Assembly (NCBI RefSeq): GCF_000620785.1
Contig: NZ_JIAI01000014.1
Coordinates: 1-64,000 of the forward strand
Direction: 5' to 3'
Length of the DNA stretch: 64,000 bases
Source: Actinospineispora acaciae DSM 45401
GTDB taxonomy: Bacteria > Actinomycetota > Actinomycetes > Mycobacteriales > Pseudonocardiaceae
Part shown: in pieces, positions 49,066 to 59,342 of the stretch
Layout: every line of letters starts with the position of its first letter
How positions within the stretch are numbered: the stretch's first letter is position 1
The notes under the pieces: model-generated
Database searches by the model: none
What the model saw: the letters and a program-made list of their open reading frames with translations, nothing else
Told to the model about the DNA's origin: nothing
Made by a program: the position numbers and the translations under genes

Positions 49066-49752
49066 GTGAGCAGCGGGACGACCACCGCCGACGCACTCTC
49101 GACGATGCCGCCCAAGCCCCGGCTGCGCGGCCGCCTGCACCAGGCGTCATTCATCGCGTCCATGGCGGCCGGAGCCACCCTGGTCACCACCGCGGCGATC
49201 ACCAGCTCGGGCCTCGCGGTGGCGGCCACCGCCGTCTACGTGGCCACCGTGCTCGGCCTGTTCGGCATCAGCTCGCTCTACCACCGCTGGCCGTGGCGCT
49301 CGGAGCGCTCCCGCTCCTGGATGCGCCGCCTGGACCACTCGATGATCTTCCTGTTCATCGCCGGCACCTACACCCCGGTGGCCGCCATGGCGCTGGGCTC
49401 GAACACCAGGGTGGTGGTGCTCGCGGTGGTGTGGGGCGGCGCGCTGGGGGGTGTGGCGCTGCAGCTGGTCTGGCCGCGCGCGCCGCGCTGGGTCGGCGTG
49501 CCGTTCTACCTCGCGCTCGGTTACGTCGCCCTGTTCGTGCTGCCCGACCTGTGGCGCCAGGCCGGGGCGACCGCGCTGATCCTGCTGCTCGCCGGCGGCC
49601 TGCTCTACACCATCGGCGCGGTCTGCTACGCCATCCGTCGCCCGAACCCCTGGCCGGAGACGTTCGGCTTCCACGAGTTCTTCCACGCGGCCACCGTGCT
49701 CGCCGCGCTCTGCCACTACGTCGCCATCTGGTTCGTGCTAGTCAGTTCCTGA
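49066..49752 (+). CDS. trhA: Hemolysin III / PAQR-family membrane protein
   Basis: 228 residues with seven predicted spans. Family motifs are SSLYHRWPW, LDHSMIFLFIAGTYTPVA and FHEFFHAATVLAALCHYVA, which supply the conserved Ser/His/Asp metal-site residues of PAQR proteins. GTG at 49066 has TACCAT exactly 7 bases upstream, so leaderless translation is likely. The stop overlaps the convergent gene's end by 15 bases. Confidence 0.92.
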   Translation: MSSGTTTADALSTMPPKPRLRGRLHQASFIASMAAGATLVTTAAITSSGLAVAATAVYVATVLGLFGISSLYHRWPWRSERSRSWMRRLDHSMIFLFIAGTYTPVAAMALGSNTRVVVLAVVWGGALGGVALQLVWPRAPRWVGVPFYLALGYVALFVLPDLWRQAGATALILLLAGGLLYTIGAVCYAIRRPNPWPETFGFHEFFHAATVLAALCHYVAIWFVLVSS

Positions 49753-50355
49753 CCCGTCGGGGCCCCGCCCGCGCAGCTCGTCCACCTTGGCCATCGCGTC
49801 GCGCAGCTCGGACAGCCAGTCCTCGGTGTGCTGGCCGACCAGCCGCACCGCCCAGGCCAGCGCGTCCGAGCGGGACCGGGCCACGCCCGCGTCCACCAGC
49901 GTGTCCAGCACGATCCGCTCCGGCTGGCGCAGCCGGGTCATCACCGGCACGGACAGCGTGGTGAACAGCTCCTCCGTCCCCCCAAGCCGGGCTCCCCAGG
50001 CCACCTTGCGGCGATACTTGTGCTCGGCCTGGCGCGCGATATCGATGCGCTCGTCGCGGGTCTGCTCGCGGAACCGCGAGATCCGGCCGGAGATCGCCGC
50101 GGCCCGGTTGGCGCGCCCGGCGTCGTCGTCGGCGAACTCCTCGGTCAGCGCCGGCAGCTCGCCGATCACCAGGATCTCCTCCCGGTCCACCCTGACCTCG
50201 GGGGCGGCGGTGAACCAGCCGTCCGGCAACCGGCCGCCCAGCCAGGCCGCGGCGTCCTCGGCGGACGGCAGGTCGGCCTGCTGCCACCCGCCGCGCCCGT
50301 GACCGCGTCCCGGGCCTCGGCCGGGCCATCCCCGGTGCGTGCGTCCCACCATCAT
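49738..50355 (-). CDS. Hypothetical protein with ribbon-helix-helix-like C-terminus
   Basis: 205 residues from ATG 50355, supported by GGGGAG about 8 bases upstream. A Gly/Arg-rich N-terminus is followed by a mixed domain (LPDGWFTAAPEVRVDREEILVIGELPAL), a basic helix (SRFREQTRDERIDIARQAEHKYRRKVAWGA) and RLRQPERIVLDTLVDAGVARSRSDALAWAVRLVG, which has the pattern of a CopG/RHH-type segment. No firm family. Possibly a DNA-binding protein. Divergent from a GAF-type kinase. Confidence 0.7.
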   Translation of the reverse strand: MMVGRTHRGWPGRGPGRGHGRGGWQQADLPSAEDAAAWLGGRLPDGWFTAAPEVRVDREEILVIGELPALTEEFADDDAGRANRAAAISGRISRFREQTRDERIDIARQAEHKYRRKVAWGARLGGTEELFTTLSVPVMTRLRQPERIVLDTLVDAGVARSRSDALAWAVRLVGQHTEDWLSELRDAMAKVDELRGRGPDGSGTD

Positions 50356-50433
50356 CGTCAACTCCCCTGTCTCACGTTCGATGCTTACAGTATTACACGC
50401 ATGCATCCACAACTTGCCAGAAATTCCGGGAGC

Positions 50434-51570
50434 ATGAGCCGCATGGGGACGGGCACGTTGCATCAGTTGCTCGACGTGGTGCTGCGGCTCGGCGCGGAAC
50501 GCCGGGTGGAGCCGGTGCTGCGGCGGGTGGTGGACGCGGCGCGCGAGCTGACCGGCGCGGGCTACGCGGCGATCGGGGTGCCGGACGGGGCCGGCGGGTT
50601 CGAGCGGTTCCTCACCTCCGGCATCGACTCGGCCACCTGGTCGCGGATCGGCGCGCTGCCCCGCACGCACGGCCTGCTCGGCGTGGTGCTGTGCGACCCG
50701 AACGCGCTGCGGCTGGCCGACGTGCGCGCCGACCCCCGGTTCCGGGGCTGGCCCGGCGCGCACCCGGACATGGGGGCGTTCCTGGCGGTGCCGATCATGG
50801 CCGGCGGCGACGTGGTGGCCGAGGTCTTCCTGGCCAACCCGGCCGGCGGCGCCGAGTTCTCCGACGCCGACCTGCACGTGGTGGAGGCGCTGGCCGGGCA
50901 CGCCGCGCTGGCGGTGGTCACCGCGCAGCGGCTGGAGCGGCTGCGCGAGCTGTCCATCGTGTCCGAGCGCACCCGGATCGCCCGTGAGCTGCACGACTCG
51001 GTGACCCAGACGCTGTTCAGCCTGAGCCTCGCGGCCGAGTCGGCGTCCGCGCTGGCCCCGCCGGACGGAGCCGGGGAGCTGCGCGCACAGCTGGACCGGG
51101 TCCGCGAGCTGGCCCAGCTCGGGCTGGACGAGCTGCGCGAGCTGGTGGACACGCTGCGCCCGGCCGACCTCGGGCGCGACGGGCTGGCCAGCGCGCTGCG
51201 CACCCGGATCGACCTGCTGCGCGCGGTGCACGGGGTGCCGATCGCGCTGCACGCCAGGGCCACCCGCCCGGTCGGCGAGGCGCTCGGCCGGGAGCTTCTG
51301 AAGATCACGAACGAGGCGGTGGGCAACGCGCTGCGCCACGCCGGGGACGCGGCCCGCGTGACCGTCCGCCTCGAGGCGACCGGCCCGACCGCGCGGCTCA
51401 CCGTGTCCGACGACGGCGCCGGGTTCGACCTGGCCGCCACCCTGCGCACGTCGCGGCGGCTGGGGCTGGCCAGCATGCGCGAGCGCGCCGAGGCGCTGGG
51501 CGGGACGCTGGACATCGACACCGCGCCCGGGGCCGGCACCACCGTGACGCTGGAGGTGCCGTTGCCATGA
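50434..51570 (+). CDS. GAF-domain histidine kinase (DevS-like, soluble)
   Basis: 378 residues. One GAF domain (about 20-165) is followed by HisKA_3 with SERTRIARELHDSVTQTLFSLSL (His187) and a HATPase domain with NALRHAGDAARV and VSDDGAGFD...GLASMRERAEALGG. There is no membrane span, so it senses an intracellular signal. ATG at 50434 has GGGAG nearby. Its stop overlaps the response regulator start by 4 bases. Confidence 0.93.
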   Translation: MSRMGTGTLHQLLDVVLRLGAERRVEPVLRRVVDAARELTGAGYAAIGVPDGAGGFERFLTSGIDSATWSRIGALPRTHGLLGVVLCDPNALRLADVRADPRFRGWPGAHPDMGAFLAVPIMAGGDVVAEVFLANPAGGAEFSDADLHVVEALAGHAALAVVTAQRLERLRELSIVSERTRIARELHDSVTQTLFSLSLAAESASALAPPDGAGELRAQLDRVRELAQLGLDELRELVDTLRPADLGRDGLASALRTRIDLLRAVHGVPIALHARATRPVGEALGRELLKITNEAVGNALRHAGDAARVTVRLEATGPTARLTVSDDGAGFDLAATLRTSRRLGLASMRERAEALGGTLDIDTAPGAGTTVTLEVPLP

Positions 51571-52187
51571 CGCGCGTGATCCGCGTGCTGCTGGTGGACG
51601 ACCACGAGCTGGTCAGGGTGGGCCTGCGCACCTTCCTGGAGCTGCAGGCCGACATGGCGGTGGTCGGCGAGGCGGGCAGCGGCGAGCGGGCGCTGGCCCT
51701 GGTCGCCTCGGCCGCGCCGGACATCGTGCTGCTGGACCTGGTGCTGCCCGGGATGAGCGGGCTGGACACGGCCCGGGCGCTGCGCGCGGCGCACCCGGAC
51801 GTCAAGATCGTCGTGCTGACCTCGTTCTCCGGCCAGGACCAGGTGCTCCCGGTGGTGCGCGCCGGGGTGGACGGCTACCTGCTCAAGGACGTCGGGCCGC
51901 GCGAGCTGGCCGACGCGCTGCGCGCGGTGCACGCCGGCGGGTCGCCGCTGCACCCGACGGTGGCCGCCACCGTGATGCGCTCGGTCACCACCGACGACCC
52001 GCTCACCCCGCGCGAGCGCGAGGTGCTGCGGCTGATCGCGCGCGGGCTGTCCAACCGGCAGATCGCCCGCGAGCTGGTGCTGTCCGAGAAGACCGTCAAG
52101 ACGCACGTCAGCGCCGTGCTCGCCAAGCTCGGCGTGGCCGACCGCACCCAGGCCGCCCTGCTGGCCATCCGCGACGGCCTCGGCTAG
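51567..52187 (+). CDS. NarL/LuxR-type response regulator
   Basis: 206 residues. The receiver has Asp57 (DIVLLDLVLPG) and Lys107 (GYLLKDVG). The LuxR helix-turn-helix is LTPREREVLRLIARGLSNRQIARELVLSEKTVKTHVSAVLAKLG. It is the cognate partner of the GAF kinase by 4-base overlap. Targets unknown. Confidence 0.94.
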   Translation: MTRVIRVLLVDDHELVRVGLRTFLELQADMAVVGEAGSGERALALVASAAPDIVLLDLVLPGMSGLDTARALRAAHPDVKIVVLTSFSGQDQVLPVVRAGVDGYLLKDVGPRELADALRAVHAGGSPLHPTVAATVMRSVTTDDPLTPREREVLRLIARGLSNRQIARELVLSEKTVKTHVSAVLAKLGVADRTQAALLAIRDGLG

Positions 52188-52228
52188 CTCGACACGTCCT
52201 TGACAACGGGACGCGACCGGCGCAATAC

Positions 52229-52244
52229 TGAACCACATGGTTCA
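52229..52244. promoter_or_regulatory. ArsR-type operator overlapping the start codon
   Basis: TGAACCA-CA-TGGTTCA is a perfect 16-bp palindrome whose centre contains the ATG (52237-52239) of the ArsR gene. TTGACA (52200-52205) and an AATACT-like -10 lie just upstream. Repressor binding here would block both transcription start and initiation codon. Confidence 0.75.
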
Positions 52245-52569
52245 GCGTTACGGCCTCGACGCCTCGTTCGCGGCGCTCGCGGACCCCACCCGACGGGGCA
52301 TCCTGGAGCGGCTCGCGCGGGGTGTCGCGTCGGTGACCGAGCTGGCCGAGCGCTTCGAGATGACCTTGACCGGCATGAAGAAGCACATCGGTCTGCTCGA
52401 GGACGCCGGCATGGTCGTCACGGAGAAGCGCGGCAGGGTCCGCTACTGCCGGCTCGGCGCCAACGCGCTCGAACGCGAGGTCGCGTGGATCCGCGGCTAC
52501 CAGCGCGACCTCGCCGCCCGCATGGACCGCCTCGAAGAGTTCCTCGACCGAACGGAGAACGACCGATGA
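52237..52569 (+). CDS. ArsR-family transcriptional regulator
   Basis: 110 residues. The winged helix DASFAALADPTRRGILERLARGVASVTELAERFEMTLTGMKKHIGLLEDAGMVVTEKRGRVRYCRL matches the ArsR/SmtB subgroup that pairs with SRPBCC proteins; no metal-binding Cys motif is present. It should repress its own operon through the palindrome over its start. It overlaps the SRPBCC gene by 4 bases. Confidence 0.94.
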   Translation: MVQRYGLDASFAALADPTRRGILERLARGVASVTELAERFEMTLTGMKKHIGLLEDAGMVVTEKRGRVRYCRLGANALEREVAWIRGYQRDLAARMDRLEEFLDRTENDR

Positions 52570-53033
52570 CCACGATCACCACCCCGTCCGACCGCACCAT
52601 CCGCACCGAGCGGGTGTTCAACGCCTCCCGGGAGCGGGTGTGGGACGCGCACACCGTGCCCGAGCAGCTGGCCCAGTGGTGGGGCCGGGGCAACAAGCTG
52701 GTGATCGAGCGCTGGGAGTTCGAGCGCGGCGGCCACTGGCGGTTCGTCGAGCACTCCGAAGAGGACGCCGCGGGAACGCACGGATTCGAGGGCCGGTTCC
52801 GGGAGATCGCCCCCATCGAGCGGCTGGTCCAGACGTTCGAGTGGGACGGCATGCCCGGCCACGTCTGCGTCGAGACGGCGACGTTCACCGACCTCGGCGA
52901 CGGCCGCACCAAGGTGACGGTGGAGAGCCTGTTCCACACCGACGAGGAGCGCGACGGCATGCTCCACTCCGGCATGGAGCACGGCCTCAACGCCAGCTAC
53001 GCCGCCCTCGACACCCTGCTCGCGGCCGGCTGA
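52566..53033 (+). CDS. SRPBCC (AHSA1-like) domain protein
   Basis: 155 residues. The START-like helix-grip pattern is seen in TERVFNASRERVWDAHTVPEQLAQWWG, WEFERGGHWRFVEHSEEDAAGTHGFEGRFREI and the C-terminal helix EERDGMLHSGMEHGLNASYAALD. It probably binds a hydrophobic ligand. Co-translated with the ArsR regulator, which may sense the same stress. Function not established. Confidence 0.92.
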   Translation: MTTITTPSDRTIRTERVFNASRERVWDAHTVPEQLAQWWGRGNKLVIERWEFERGGHWRFVEHSEEDAAGTHGFEGRFREIAPIERLVQTFEWDGMPGHVCVETATFTDLGDGRTKVTVESLFHTDEERDGMLHSGMEHGLNASYAALDTLLAAG

Positions 53034-53124
53034 CGTCCGCGCCGAGCGGTCCTAGGACGAAGGTCGCACCGGGTCCGGGCTCGCGGCCGAGGGCGGTGAC
53101 GCGGTCGGAGCGCAGCGTGGAGGC

Positions 53125-53808
53125 ATGCCAACCGCGATCATCACCGGAGCGTCCACCGGGCTCGGCAGGGCGCTCGCGTCCGACCTGTCCGCCGGCGGAT
53201 GGCGTCTCGTCGTGGACGCCCGCACCGCCACCGAGCTGTACGACGCCGCCGCGCCCTGGCCGCGCGCCACGGACATCCCCGGCGACGTCACCTCCGAGGA
53301 CCATCGGGTCGAGCTGGTCGCCGCCGCCGGTGACCGGCTCGACCTGCTGGTGCTCAACGCCTCCTCGCTCGGCCAGGCGCCGCTGCCGCCGCTGGCCGAG
53401 TACCGGCTCGACGAGCTGCGCGCGGTGCTGGAGACGAACACCGTCGCGCCGTTGCGCCTGGTCCAGCTCGCGCTGCCGGCGCTGCGGGCGGCGGCCGGGG
53501 CGGTGCTGGCGATCAGCAGCGACGCCGCCGTCGAGGGCTACCCCGGGTGGGGCGGGTACGGCGCGAGCAAGGCCGCGCTGGAGCAGCTGGTTCGAGTGCT
53601 CGCGGCGGAGGAGCCCGGGTTGCGGGCGTACTCGGTGGACCCCGGCGACCTGCGCACCCGGATGCATGCGGCGGCCTACCCCGGCGAGGACATCAGCGAC
53701 CGGCCGGAGCCGGAGACGGCGGTGCCCGCGCTGCGCCGGCTCATCGACGGCGGGCTGCCATCCGGCCGGTACGCCGCGCGCGACCTGCTCGCCGAGGCCG
53801 GCACGTGA
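53125..53808 (+). CDS. Short-chain dehydrogenase/reductase
   Basis: 227 residues. The NAD(P)-binding GASTGLG (8-14), LVLNASS (NAG-like), catalytic SS near 131 and Y145-G-A-S-K149 define a classical SDR. The substrate is unknown. Its stop overlaps the start of the QueA-like gene by 4 bases, suggesting an operon. Confidence 0.92.
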   Translation: MPTAIITGASTGLGRALASDLSAGGWRLVVDARTATELYDAAAPWPRATDIPGDVTSEDHRVELVAAAGDRLDLLVLNASSLGQAPLPPLAEYRLDELRAVLETNTVAPLRLVQLALPALRAAAGAVLAISSDAAVEGYPGWGGYGASKAALEQLVRVLAAEEPGLRAYSVDPGDLRTRMHAAAYPGEDISDRPEPETAVPALRRLIDGGLPSGRYAARDLLAEAGT

Positions 53809-54875
53809 CCGCCGCGCTCCCGTCGACCCTGCCCGACGGCGCGCTGGCCACCGCCCCGGCCGAGGCGCGCGGGCTGGCCAGGGACGGGGTGCGGCTGCTG
53901 GTCGCCGGCCCGGACGGGCTCCGGCACCGCACGGCGGCCACCCTGGCCGGCGCGCTGCGGGCCGGCGACCTGCTGGTGGTCAACACGTCGGACACCCTGC
54001 CCGCCGCGCTGACCGGCGTCACCGCCGACGGCGAACGCGTCGAGGCGCACCTGTCCACGCTGGAGCCGGGCGGCGACTACCGCTATCCGGCCGCGCTGCG
54101 GGCCACCGCGTCGCGCTGGGTCGTCGAGGTCCGCACCGGGCCGCGCTGGCCGGCCGGGCCGCTCGGCGGCGAGCCGTCCCAGGCCGACCGCACCGGCGCC
54201 CGGATCCGGCTGGCCGGCGGCGGCGCGCTGGACGTGCTGGCCCCGACCGCGAGCCGGCGGCTGTGGTCGGCCGAGCTGCGCACGCCCGCGCCGCTGCTGG
54301 CCTGGCTCACCGAGCACGGCGACCCGATCCGCTACCGGTACGTCTCGGCGCGCTGGCCGCTCTCGGCGTACCGCACGCCGTACGCGGACACCCCGGGCAG
54401 CGCCGAGATGCCCAGCGCCGGCCGGGCGCTCACCCCTCGGGTACTGCGCCGGCTGGCCGGGCGCGGGGTGCGGGTGGCCGGGCTGGTGCTGCACACCGGG
54501 GTGTCCTCGCTGGACCCCGGCGACGGCCCGCACCCGGAGTGGTTCGAGGTCCCGGCGTCCACCGCCGAGGCGGTCGCGGCCACCCGGGCCGAGGGGGGCC
54601 GGGTGGTCGCGGTCGGCACCACGGTGGTGCGCGCGCTGGAGTCGGCGGGCGGGCGCGCCGCGTCCGGCTGGACCGACCTGGTGATCACCCCGGCGCGCGG
54701 GGCACCGACGGTGGACGGCCTGCTCACCGGGTGGCACGAGCCGGCGGCCTCGCACCTGCTCATGCTGGAGGCGATCGCCGGCAGGGCGCTGCTGGCCGAG
54801 TCCTACGCCGAGGCGCTGGCGCACGGCTACCGCTGGCACGAGTTCGGCGACCTGCACCTGATCCTGCCGCGCTGA
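53805..54875 (+). CDS. QueA-like S-adenosylmethionine:tRNA ribosyltransferase-isomerase
   Basis: 356 residues, the usual QueA length. Family features include LLVVNTSDTLPAALTG (usually VxNxTxVxPAR), VEAHLSTLE, YVSARWPLSAYRTPYADTPGSAEMPSAGRALTP, VLHTGVSSLDPGDG, WFEVPASTAEAV and HLLMLEAIAGRALL. QueA adds the ribosyl of SAM to preQ1-modified tRNA in queuosine synthesis. No other queuosine gene lies in the window and most actinobacteria lack the pathway, so the actual substrate may differ. GTG start overlapping the SDR gene. Confidence 0.85.
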   Translation: MTAALPSTLPDGALATAPAEARGLARDGVRLLVAGPDGLRHRTAATLAGALRAGDLLVVNTSDTLPAALTGVTADGERVEAHLSTLEPGGDYRYPAALRATASRWVVEVRTGPRWPAGPLGGEPSQADRTGARIRLAGGGALDVLAPTASRRLWSAELRTPAPLLAWLTEHGDPIRYRYVSARWPLSAYRTPYADTPGSAEMPSAGRALTPRVLRRLAGRGVRVAGLVLHTGVSSLDPGDGPHPEWFEVPASTAEAVAATRAEGGRVVAVGTTVVRALESAGGRAASGWTDLVITPARGAPTVDGLLTGWHEPAASHLLMLEAIAGRALLAESYAEALAHGYRWHEFGDLHLILPR

Positions 54876-54906
54876 AACTGTCGGGGGCGTCGGGCACGCT
54901 GGGCAC

Positions 54907-55362
54907 ATGGTGAGCTGGGCGGATGTACAGGCATCGGCGCCGGAGTTCGCGGCCGGCGTGCGGGCGATCTTCGACAAGGGCAAGCACAAGACGATCGCGA
55001 CGCTCCGGGCCGACGGGGCGCCGAGGATCAGCGGCATCGAGGCGGAGTTCGCGGGCGGCGAGCTGACCTTCGGCTCGATGCCGGGCGCTCGCAAGGGCGC
55101 CGACCTCGTGCGCGACCCCAGGCTGGCGCTGCACAGCCCGTCGGTCGACCCCCCGGAGGACGCCCCATCGAGCTGGCAGGGCGACGCCAAGATCGCCGGC
55201 CGGGCCGTCTACACCCGGGAGCTGACCGGCGAGACCCCCGGCCAGGAGTTTCGGGTGGACATCGAGGAGGTGGTACGGATCCGGGTCGGCGAGCCGGCGG
55301 ATCACCTGGTCATCGAGGTGTGGCGGCCGGACAGCGGGCTGCGGCGCATCACCCGCACGTGA
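54907..55362 (+). CDS. Pyridoxamine 5'-phosphate oxidase-like (split-barrel flavin/F420) protein
   Basis: 151 residues. A split beta-barrel is suggested by KTIATLRADGAPRISGIEAEFAGGELTFGSMPGARKGADLVRDPRLALHSP and KIAGRAVYTRELTG. Members bind FMN or F420 and include heme-degrading and oxidoreductase enzymes. Specific activity unknown. ATG at 54907. Confidence 0.88.
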   Translation: MVSWADVQASAPEFAAGVRAIFDKGKHKTIATLRADGAPRISGIEAEFAGGELTFGSMPGARKGADLVRDPRLALHSPSVDPPEDAPSSWQGDAKIAGRAVYTRELTGETPGQEFRVDIEEVVRIRVGEPADHLVIEVWRPDSGLRRITRT

Positions 55363-55442
55363 GGCCCCGGGTGTCGATTCGGGGGCCGCTCGTTCGTCAT
55401 TCATGACGTCATGACGACCGGACGACCACCGAGGAGCGCGAC

Positions 55443-55793
55443 ATGCAGTACCTGCTGTTGATCTACGTACCCAACGGCGAGCGGCGGACCGAGGCCGAGA
55501 TCGACCAGGAGATCGGCGAGTACTGGGCCTACGAGAAGGAGGTGAGTGAGGCTGGGGTCATGGTGGACAGCAAGGCGCTGAAGGGCGTCGACGCCGCGAC
55601 CACCATCGCGGTGCGCGGCGACGAACGGATCGTCACCGACGGCCCGTTCACCGAGACCAGCGAGGTGCTCGGCGGCTACTACCTGCTCGACGTGCCCGAT
55701 CTGGACACCGCGCTGGACTGGGCGGCCCGCATCCCCGGCGCGCGGCGGGGCAAGGTCGAGGTGCGCCCGATCCAGGTGTTCGAGCAGCCCTGA
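55443..55793 (+). CDS. YciI/DGPF-domain protein
   Basis: 116 residues. MQYLLLIYVPNGER, the TDGPFTETSEVLGGYYLLDV signature and ALDWAARIPGARRGKVEVRPIQVF identify the YCII-related (DGPF) family. Its role is unknown; members are often linked to ECF sigma factors, but none is adjacent here. ATG at 55443 follows GGAGCG. Confidence 0.93.
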   Translation: MQYLLLIYVPNGERRTEAEIDQEIGEYWAYEKEVSEAGVMVDSKALKGVDAATTIAVRGDERIVTDGPFTETSEVLGGYYLLDVPDLDTALDWAARIPGARRGKVEVRPIQVFEQP

Positions 55794-55818
55794 GCGGCCG
55801 GGGTGCGACGATGAATCC

Positions 55819-57201
<1,383 letters not shown>

Positions 57202-57222
57202 CCCCTCCGCGCCCAAAAACCG

Positions 57223-57328
57223 CCCGCGAGTCGGGGATTCAGAGGGAGCGCAGCGACCGACCACCAGCGAGCGAGCTTGCGAGCGAGCGCGTGTCGCTGT
57301 CAGGGTGAGTCGCGGATTCTGTCAGGGC
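57223..57328. repeat. Dispersed REP-like repeat, copy C (interrupted)
   Basis: GCGAGTCGGGGATTCAGAGGG and, about 70 bases later, GTGAGTCGCGGATTCTGTCAGGG are diverged versions of the two units seen at 40663-40707. The segment between them is rich in GCGAGCGAGC motifs. It separates the convergent cbs and response-regulator genes and may act as a terminator region. Confidence 0.6.
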
Positions 57329-57330
57329 GG

Positions 57331-57993
57331 TCATCCCTCGGCGTCGCGGACCAGCAGCGCGATCTGGACCCGGTTGCCGACCGTGAGCTTGGTGAACAGG
57401 CTGCTGGTGTGCGCCTTCACGGTGGCGACGCTGACGTGCAGCCGCTGGGCGATCTCGGCGTTGGACAGCCCCTCGGCGATGGCCCGCGCGGTGTCCAGCT
57501 CGCGCTCGGTGAGCACGGCGAGGCGACCGCGCGCGCTCTCCCGGGATGCCTCGCGCGCGGCGGAGGACCCGGGCCCGGTGGCCGCGGCGATCACCCGCGA
57601 CGTGGCGGCCGGGGACAGCGCCGGGTTGCCGGCGGCCACGGAACGGACGGCGGCGACGAGATCGGGCGGCGGGCTGTCCTTGAGCACGAACCCGAGCGCG
57701 CCGGCGCGCAGGGCGCCGAGCACCATCTCGTCGGAGTCGAACGTGGTGAGCACCAGGACGCCCGGCGGCCGGGGCAACCTCAGGATCTCCTCCGTCGCGC
57801 TCAGCCCGTCACGCCCCGGCATGCGGACGTCCATCAGCACGACGTCGGGCAGCCGCTCGCGCACCACGGCGATCGCGCTGTCCCCGTCGACCCCCTCGCC
57901 GACGACCTCCAAGCCGGGCTCACCCTCCATGATGAGCCGCAGGGCCATCCGCACCAGCTGGTCGTCGTCGACGATCACGATCCGCACGCTCAC
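57331..57993 (-). CDS. NarL/LuxR-type response regulator
   Basis: 220 residues from GTG 57993. The receiver has Asp55 (DVVLMDVRMPG) and GFVLKDS. The LuxR helix-turn-helix is LTERELDTARAIAEGLSNAEIAQRLHVSVATVKAHTSSLFTKL. Co-translated with the membrane kinase (4-base GTGA overlap). Typical DesR/LiaR-like regulator of unknown target. Confidence 0.93.
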   Translation of the reverse strand: MSVRIVIVDDDQLVRMALRLIMEGEPGLEVVGEGVDGDSAIAVVRERLPDVVLMDVRMPGRDGLSATEEILRLPRPPGVLVLTTFDSDEMVLGALRAGALGFVLKDSPPPDLVAAVRSVAAGNPALSPAATSRVIAAATGPGSSAAREASRESARGRLAVLTERELDTARAIAEGLSNAEIAQRLHVSVATVKAHTSSLFTKLTVGNRVQIALLVRDAEG

Positions 57994-59159
57994 CCGCCGC
58001 CCTCCCACGGCAGCTCCGCGTCGAGCACGAACCCACCCCCGGGCGCCGGGCCGTGGCTGATCTCCCCGCCCGCCAGCGAGACCCGTTCGGCCAGCCCGAG
58101 CAGGCCGTACCCGGACGCGACCGGCGGCCCGGCGACACCCGCCGCCGGACCGGAGTCCGCGACCGTGACCCGCAGGCCGTCCCCGGCGGCCCCCGAGACG
58201 GTGACCCGCACCCGCCCACCCGGCGCGTGCTTACCCGCGTTGGTCAGCCCTTCCTGGACGATCCGGTAGGCCGTCCGGGCGACGACCTCGGGCGGCTCCC
58301 CGGTCGCGGCGGCCGTGTACGTCACGTCCGTCCCGTGTGCCCGCGCGTCGGCGGCGAGCTCCGCGATGCCGGCCAGCGACGGCTGCGGCGGCTCGCGGCC
58401 GTCCGGGCTCGCCCGCAGCACGCCGAGCACGTCGCGCAGCTCCTCCAGCGCCCGGTGCGACCCGTCCGCGATGCCCCGCGCCAGCACCGCCACCTGGTCC
58501 GGCGGAAGGTCGTCGCGGTGCCCCAACACCCCGGCCTGCATCGCGACCCGCGACACCCGGTGCGCGAGGACGTCGTGCATCTCGCGGGCGATCCGGTGCC
58601 GTTCCAGGATCCGGGCCTCGGTGGCGCGCGCCGCCTGCTCCCGTTCCGCGATCCGGGCCCGCTGCCGAAGCGACCGCAGCTCCTCCCGCCGCGCCCCGAC
58701 CGCGACGCCCACCGCCACCACGATGCCGACGACCAGCGCGGCGCTGACGCAGGCGAACCAGAGCGGGTCCGGCCCGTCGCGGTGAGGGTAGAGCCGGTTG
58801 GTCATCACCCCGGTCACCACGGACATCACCGCCACCAGCGCGGTGTGCACCGGGCGGCGGCGGGTGGCCAGCGAGCCCAGCGCCAGCAGTGCGGGACCGC
58901 TCGCGACGCTGGACGCGGTCGAGGCGATCGTCACCGCCGTGGCCACGGTCAGCGGGTAGCGTCGCCGCCAGGCCACCGCCACCAGGCATCCGATGGCGAC
59001 GAGCGGGTCGCCGATCAGCAGCCACTCGCCTATCGGGCCCGCCGAGGCCGGCAACTGGCTGGCCGGAACCATCCAGATGAGCACGCCGATCACCGCGGCG
59101 GCCAGCAAACGCCACGCCTGCTGCCACGGCCGCAGCGCCTCACCCACCTCCGTACCCAC
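57990..59159 (-). CDS. Membrane histidine kinase (HisKA_3 type)
   Basis: 389 residues. The N-terminal half contains four to six spans (within about 15-155). HisKA_3 is ERHRIAREMHDVLAHRVS (His195). The HATPase domain has EGLTNAGKHAPGGRV, VADSGP and GYGLLGLAERVSLAGG. It pairs with the overlapping response regulator. GTG at 59159; the signal is unknown. Confidence 0.92.
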   Translation of the reverse strand: MGTEVGEALRPWQQAWRLLAAAVIGVLIWMVPASQLPASAGPIGEWLLIGDPLVAIGCLVAVAWRRRYPLTVATAVTIASTASSVASGPALLALGSLATRRRPVHTALVAVMSVVTGVMTNRLYPHRDGPDPLWFACVSAALVVGIVVAVGVAVGARREELRSLRQRARIAEREQAARATEARILERHRIAREMHDVLAHRVSRVAMQAGVLGHRDDLPPDQVAVLARGIADGSHRALEELRDVLGVLRASPDGREPPQPSLAGIAELAADARAHGTDVTYTAAATGEPPEVVARTAYRIVQEGLTNAGKHAPGGRVRVTVSGAAGDGLRVTVADSGPAAGVAGPPVASGYGLLGLAERVSLAGGEISHGPAPGGGFVLDAELPWEGGG

Positions 59160-59342
59160 CGGGCCATCATCGTCGATCCACTCGTATCGGCACAGGCGGA
59201 CCCACCCCCGACCGCGGTCGAGTACCCGTCCTCAACCTCGGTCGGGGGCGGTTCGAGGCCTCGGGCCGATGTGCCCGCGCGCGCCGCCCGGCGAGACTCC
59301 TCCCCGACCGGAGATCGACACCGACCTCGAACGGAGAACGTG

